Both the position numbers and the translations under genes were made by a program. A stretch of 8,921 bases of DNA from IMCC26077 sp964561165 (lineage in GTDB: Bacteria > Actinomycetota > Actinomycetes > Nanopelagicales > Nanopelagicaceae). The notes beneath the pieces are model-generated. The model was not told the origin of the DNA and made no database searches. It saw only the letters and a list, made by a program, of their open reading frames with translations. Positions 6,797 to 8,921 of the stretch are shown here, one piece after another (the first letter of the stretch is position 1; the number at the start of each line of letters is the position of its first letter). The stretch is from NCBI GenBank assembly GCA_964561165.1, contig CAZLOJ010000044.1, positions 1 through 8,921 of the forward strand, given 5' to 3'.

Positions 6797-6855
6797 CGTT
6801 TTCGCAGGTCAGAGGGGTGAAGAAAATATTTGTGGGATTACCCACCCCGATCTCG

Positions 6856-6867
6856 TCACAATTGTGA
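6856..6867. promoter_or_regulatory. Candidate operator palindrome TCACAATTGTGA
   Basis: A perfect 12 bp palindrome lies between the MFS stop codon and the hairpin series, at the far upstream end of the hydrolase leader. Its symmetry and half-site length suit a homodimeric regulator. It is not a CRP site, whose half-sites face the other way with a six-base gap. No regulator can be assigned. Confidence 0.4.
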
Positions 6868-6880
6868 GGCAGCCGCAACT

Positions 6881-6912
6881 AAAAAAGCGCTGGTCAGGGT
6901 CGGACGACCGAC
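6881..6912 (-). terminator. Weak terminator candidate after the MFS gene
   Basis: On the minus strand a 5 bp hairpin GTCGG-TCGT-CCGAC (6912-6899) overlaps the stop codon region, and a run of six T follows at 6886-6881 after 12 bases. The hairpin-to-T spacing is long for an intrinsic terminator. An alternative GGTC/GACC pairing brings the stem to 5 bases from the T-run but is only 4 bp. Confidence 0.3.
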
Positions 6913-8129
6913 TCAATCGAGAGGTCCTTTGGGGGCTGCAACCTTCCCCGGTAGATCCAGGCAACGATCGACACCCCCAGCACCGTCACGCTCCCTGAGA
7001 ATGCAATGGCAACGCGGGCGCCGAAATGTTCAGTCATCCACCCAAGCAGCGGCGCAACTCCCGGAGCAAATCCCATCCACATCGCAAGGTAGATACCAAT
7101 CACTCGCCCCCGAATCTCAGGCGCGGTATTCAGCTGGATAGTTGTGTTCGAGGCAACCGCCGTGGTCAGCATCCCAAAGCCATAGATCGGTAGCGCCATG
7201 GCATAGAGCAGATAAGTCGGCATCAAAGCCGAGAAGATGATGGCGCACCCTGTGAAGATTGCGTACTTGATGATTCGCGAAATCCCTGGCGCATGTTCTT
7301 GTTTTGTCGCGATGAGAGTCGCGGTTAGCGATCCCAGCGCAATGACACTTCCCAACAAACCAAACTCACCAGCCTGTAAACCAAATTCTTTCGTTGCCAT
7401 GATTGCGCTAAAGAGTTCTGGGTTAACACCAAATGTCGCAAAGAAGAAGATGACAAGCATCATCGCCATTAAATCAGGTCGTGCTCTGATGTACTTGACC
7501 GCTTCCGAAAAGCGAGCGCCAGCACGCGGTTCCTTCCGGTGCAACTCTTTATTGTCAAGCATCAAGACTGCAGCGATAACTGCAAGAAATGAAATCGCAT
7601 TGAGAAGGAAGGAGGGTCCAGTATCAAAAGCTTCAATCATGAAACCTGACAAAGCAGGGCCAATCAATCGTGCAGTATTGAAATTTACCGAATTGAGCGC
7701 AACCGAATTTGGGATATCTTCTTCAGGCACAAGTTCTGGAATGAAAGAATGGCGAACTGGTCCATCAACTGCAGAGGTAATTCCCAGAGCTAGCGCAATC
7801 ACCAGCACATGCCAGAGCAGAACGTGATCAGTTACGACCAGCAATCCAAGTGCACCAGCCCAGAGAAATCCAGAAAAACTGGTGAATACCAGCAACTTTG
7901 GCTTCGAAATCCGATCGGCGAGGGTGCCACCAAAAAATGAGAAGAGCGAGGGGGCTGATTGCAGCGCGACTACAACGCCAAGCCAGAGCGCATTGTTGGT
8001 CAGCTCGAGAACTAACCAGTTTTGTGCGATTCGTTGCACCCACGTGCCAATATTGCTCAACGTGGTCGAAATGTAATAAATACGGAAGTTGCGATGGCGA
8101 AAGGATCTCAACGAACCGTTAGCTGTCAT
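6894..8129 (-). CDS. MFS transporter, EntS/MFS_3-like exporter
   Basis: 411 residues from the ATG at 8129, with about 12 hydrophobic segments. The loop between helices two and three carries the MFS signature GGTLADRISKPK (67-78). The block DGPVRHSFIPELV (122-134), then N-S-V-A-L-N-S and ARLIGPALSG, is typical of the MFS_3 group that includes the enterobactin exporter EntS and many putative drug exporters. A second copy of the half-transporter motif (EIRGRVIG) lies in the C-terminal half. It probably exports a small molecule by proton antiport; the substrate cannot be told. A longer reading begins with TTG at 8183, but the extra 18 residues are charged and unlike the family, so the ATG before SFRHRNFRIYY is preferred. 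It is divergent from a DUF2530-like gene across 113 bp. Confidence 0.92.
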   Translation of the reverse strand: MTANGSLRSFRHRNFRIYYISTTLSNIGTWVQRIAQNWLVLELTNNALWLGVVVALQSAPSLFSFFGGTLADRISKPKLLVFTSFSGFLWAGALGLLVVTDHVLLWHVLVIALALGITSAVDGPVRHSFIPELVPEEDIPNSVALNSVNFNTARLIGPALSGFMIEAFDTGPSFLLNAISFLAVIAAVLMLDNKELHRKEPRAGARFSEAVKYIRARPDLMAMMLVIFFFATFGVNPELFSAIMATKEFGLQAGEFGLLGSVIALGSLTATLIATKQEHAPGISRIIKYAIFTGCAIIFSALMPTYLLYAMALPIYGFGMLTTAVASNTTIQLNTAPEIRGRVIGIYLAMWMGFAPGVAPLLGWMTEHFGARVAIAFSGSVTVLGVSIVAWIYRGRLQPPKDLSIESVVRP

Positions 8130-8216
8130 GATTCGCCAGTCTCGCGCAGCTCTCGCACTTTTCGCATCGTCGCACCGAATCAACTCTCAGGGGTATAGGC
8201 CAGCTCGTACTCAAAT

Positions 8217-8226
8217 CTCAATTGAG
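8217..8226. repeat. Palindrome CTCAATTGAG in the divergent spacer
   Basis: A perfect 10 bp palindrome sharing its last base with the longer inverted repeat at 8226-8242. It falls in the spacer region of the promoter driving the plus-strand gene. Confidence 0.6.
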
Positions 8227-8242
8227 GTTCTAGACTAGAACC
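8226..8242. promoter_or_regulatory. Candidate operator GGTTCTAGACTAGAACC over the -10 box
   Basis: Perfect inverted repeat with 8 bp arms around a single central A. It ends on the base just before the ATG at 8243. The inner TAGACT (8231-8236) is a TAnnnT -10 box with a 6-base spacer to the ATG, so operator and promoter coincide. A protein bound here would block a leaderless start. No regulator gene is seen nearby. Confidence 0.6.
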
Positions 8243-8443
8243 ATGCGCCCCTTATGGGAAATATCTGATCGCCGAATAATTCTGATTGCCCTGATTCTTT
8301 GGTCGCTCATTGCCATTGGTTCGCTCATCACGAATACCTTCAATCTAATGTGGAGTGCGCTCATTGCCATTGTGTTAGGCGGGTATGGATTGCGAATTAT
8401 GCGGATCCGTAACGCACCCGAAAAGAATCAATCGAATAAATAA
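8243..8443 (+). CDS. Small two-helix membrane protein, DUF2530-like
   Basis: 66 residues with two hydrophobic helices at about 11-30 and 36-53, a short polar turn between them (NTFN), and a basic then polar tail (RIMRIRNAPEKNQSNK). The second helix begins with a tryptophan, then a glycine-rich GGYGLRIMRIR. Actinobacterial DUF2530 proteins share this plan (W, G-x-x-G, then arginines after helix two) and often lie near MFS, MarR and cold-shock genes. No function is known. Charges suggest both ends face the cytoplasm. The start is well supported: ATG follows a TAGACT box at leaderless spacing and no upstream in-frame alternative fits. It converges on the cold-shock gene with 18 bp between stops. 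The family name is a pattern match, not certain. Confidence 0.75.
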   Translation: MRPLWEISDRRIILIALILWSLIAIGSLITNTFNLMWSALIAIVLGGYGLRIMRIRNAPEKNQSNK

Positions 8444-8461
8444 AGCTGAGCGAGCCTCTAA

Positions 8462-8845
8462 CTAGCTTTCGATTTGATCTGCGATTCCGCGCAGGACCTT
8501 TCCAAGGCGCTCGGCATCATTCGAGGATGGGTGGCGACCGTGGCGCAATCCATTACCTACTCGATCGAGAATCTTGATTGCATCTTCAATGATGGCGGCA
8601 AGGTCGTCGGGATTGATGCGAGCACCCGCAGCAAGTGATGGTGGCGCTTCGACTATCGTCACTGAGAGAGCTTGTGGACCACGGCGACCATCAGCAACAC
8701 CGAATTCAAGCTTCGTGCCAGGCTTTACCGACGTCACGCCTGATGGAAGTGAAGCGGCAGGGAGAAATACATCGTCGCCCTCATCGGAGGAGATAAAACC
8801 AAAGCCTTTCTCAAGGCTGAACCATTTAACGCGTCCAGTTGGCAT
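8462..8845 (-). CDS. Cold-shock-domain protein with C-terminal helical extension
   Basis: 127 residues, about twice the usual 65-70 of a cold-shock protein. Residues 1-66 form the nucleic-acid-binding beta barrel: GRVKWFSLEKGFGFI carries RNP1 (KGFGFI, 13-18). RNP2, usually VFVH, reads DVFLP (25-29), so the conserved histidine is lost. A Pro-rich break near 68-79 leads to a helical domain (80-127, DLAAIIEDAIKILDR, then AERLGKVLRGIADQIE). This two-part form recurs in Actinomycetota; the extension is of unknown role. It probably binds single-stranded RNA or DNA and acts as an RNA chaperone or regulator in the cytoplasm. GGAGAG lies 6 nt before the ATG. The gap to the upstream partial gene is 15 bp, so an operon is likely. 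Confidence 0.93.
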   Translation of the reverse strand: MPTGRVKWFSLEKGFGFISSDEGDDVFLPAASLPSGVTSVKPGTKLEFGVADGRRGPQALSVTIVEAPPSLAAGARINPDDLAAIIEDAIKILDRVGNGLRHGRHPSSNDAERLGKVLRGIADQIES

Positions 8846-8851
8846 CGCTCA

Positions 8852-8857
8852 CTCTCC
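8852..8857 (-). promoter_or_regulatory. Ribosome binding site of the cold-shock gene
   Basis: GGAGAG on the minus strand, 6 nt before the ATG at 8845 and directly after the stop codon of the upstream reading frame. This is what is expected for a downstream operon gene. Confidence 0.7.
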
Positions 8858-8890
8858 GTTCTAGTAGTTCTCTTGGTTCTCTTGGTTCTC
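8858..8890. repeat. GTTCT repeated every 9 bp, four times
   Basis: GTTCT occurs at 8858, 8867, 8876 and 8885, an exact 9 bp period. The units at 8867 and 8876 are identical GTTCTCTTG. The first copy lies beyond the stop codon of the partial gene and the rest are inside it, where they encode the N/Q-E-N triplets. Confidence 0.85.
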
Positions 8891-8921
8891 GTTGCCAGTA
8901 CCTGCTGAGCCCAACGCGCTC
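8861..8921 (-). CDS. C-terminal end of an unidentified upstream protein
   Basis: A minus-strand frame enters from the right edge and ends at TAG (8863-8861), 15 bp before the cold-shock ATG. The last 19 residues are Ser/Gly/Ala-rich and finish NENQENQENY, a hydrophilic repeat tail encoded by a 9 bp tandem repeat. Only the tail is visible, so the protein cannot be identified. In Actinomycetota a DUF3027 gene is often next to a cold-shock gene of this type, so DUF3027 is a guess from context. The frame could be chance, but its stop position, the sensible composition and the following ribosome site support it. A second open frame here (RYWQREPREPRE...) runs into the cold-shock gene and is less plausible. 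Confidence 0.5.
   Translation of the reverse strand, partial: SALGSAGTGNENQENQENY

Larger units (their letters stand above)
6700..6819. repeat. Direct repeat CAGAGGGGTG, two copies 110 bp apart
   Basis: Exact copies lie at 6700-6709 and 6810-6819. Each sits directly against the right arm of an inverted repeat (6694-6699 and 6805-6810), so the unit duplicated is an arm plus 10-mer arrangement rather than the 10-mer alone. Confidence 0.8.
6626..6893. other. Structured intergenic region upstream of the cell-wall hydrolase
   Basis: There is no credible gene on either strand. The region holds six short inverted repeats in a row: CCAGCC/GGCTGG (6682-6699); a 9 bp stem with one bulge (6740-6763); TTCTC/GAGAA (6767-6779); GACCTG/CAGGTC (6784-6810), extendable to 10 bp with G-U pairs in plus-strand RNA; GTGGG/CCCAC (6832-6845); and TCACAATTGTGA (6856-6867). 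It also contains a duplicated 10-mer, a perfect DnaA box and a G-rich plus-strand tract (6702-6717). If transcribed toward the hydrolase gene, it would be a long structured 5' leader. It lacks the conserved blocks of the ydaO/c-di-AMP riboswitch that often precedes such genes in Actinomycetota. The composition differs from the coding DNA around it. Confidence 0.6.

Noticed and set aside
6626..6893. ydaO-type c-di-AMP riboswitch
   Set aside because: GGGGTGAAG at 6814-6822 on the plus strand recalls one conserved block, but the other blocks are missing and no plus-strand gene follows. The minus strand toward the hydrolase shows none of the blocks.
6781..6900. Replication origin
   Set aside because: There is only one DnaA box, with no AT-rich unwinding element and no dnaA, dnaN or gyrB nearby.
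7237..7827. A 196-codon plus-strand open frame inside the MFS gene
   Set aside because: It is antisense to a well-supported transporter and shows no domain pattern.
8130..8183. TTG at 8183 as the MFS start
   Set aside because: The 18 extra residues are charged and unlike the family's N-terminus, and the codon is a rare start with no spaced ribosome site.
8574..8864. A 96-codon plus-strand open frame over the cold-shock gene
   Set aside because: It is the reverse shadow of a protein with an intact RNP1 motif.

Overview
The window looks like chromosomal core sequence from a member of the Actinomycetota with moderate GC content (about half by eye, not computed) and tight gene packing. The clues are a DUF6542-like membrane protein beside ispH and xseAB, an Apf-like lytic transglycosylase of the actinobacterial secreted type, and a 127-residue two-part cold-shock protein near an MFS transporter and a DUF2530-like small protein. 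Several start codons lie directly behind a -10 hexamer with no room for a ribosome binding site, as in leaderless actinobacterial mRNAs. A small-genome freshwater or marine lineage (Nanopelagicales or Luna-type Microbacteriaceae) would fit, but that is inference. No insertion sequence, phage gene, CRISPR array, tRNA or rRNA was seen.

Left part (1-4264): the 5' end of ychF (minus) is divergent from rmuC (plus), which is followed by a DUF6542-like gene. That gene meets ispH (minus) tail to tail with a 35 bp coding overlap. ispH is divergent from the xseA-xseB operon (plus) across a 67 bp spacer that appears to hold two back-to-back leaderless promoters. The theme is housekeeping: isoprenoid precursor synthesis by the MEP pathway, exodeoxyribonuclease VII, and the predicted DNA-metabolism protein RmuC.

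Middle (4265-6893): a single-chain class I [4Fe-4S] fumarase (plus) converges on a secreted lytic-transglycosylase-like gene (minus), with a (TAGT)4 repeat between them. Upstream of the transglycosylase gene lies the least explained part of the window. It is about 270-290 bp, packed with inverted repeats, a duplicated 10-mer, a perfect DnaA box and a 12 bp palindrome. This is the best candidate for an uncharacterised regulatory RNA or operator region.

Right part (6894-8921): an MFS exporter (minus) is divergent from a small two-helix membrane protein (plus, DUF2530-like). The start codon of the small gene directly abuts a perfect 17 bp inverted repeat that covers its -10 box. A cold-shock-domain protein (minus) follows, apparently the second gene of an operon whose first gene ends in an N/Q-E-N repeat tail at the window edge. 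No new multi-gene system such as a defence island or biosynthetic cluster was found. The novelty is in regulatory architecture rather than gene content.
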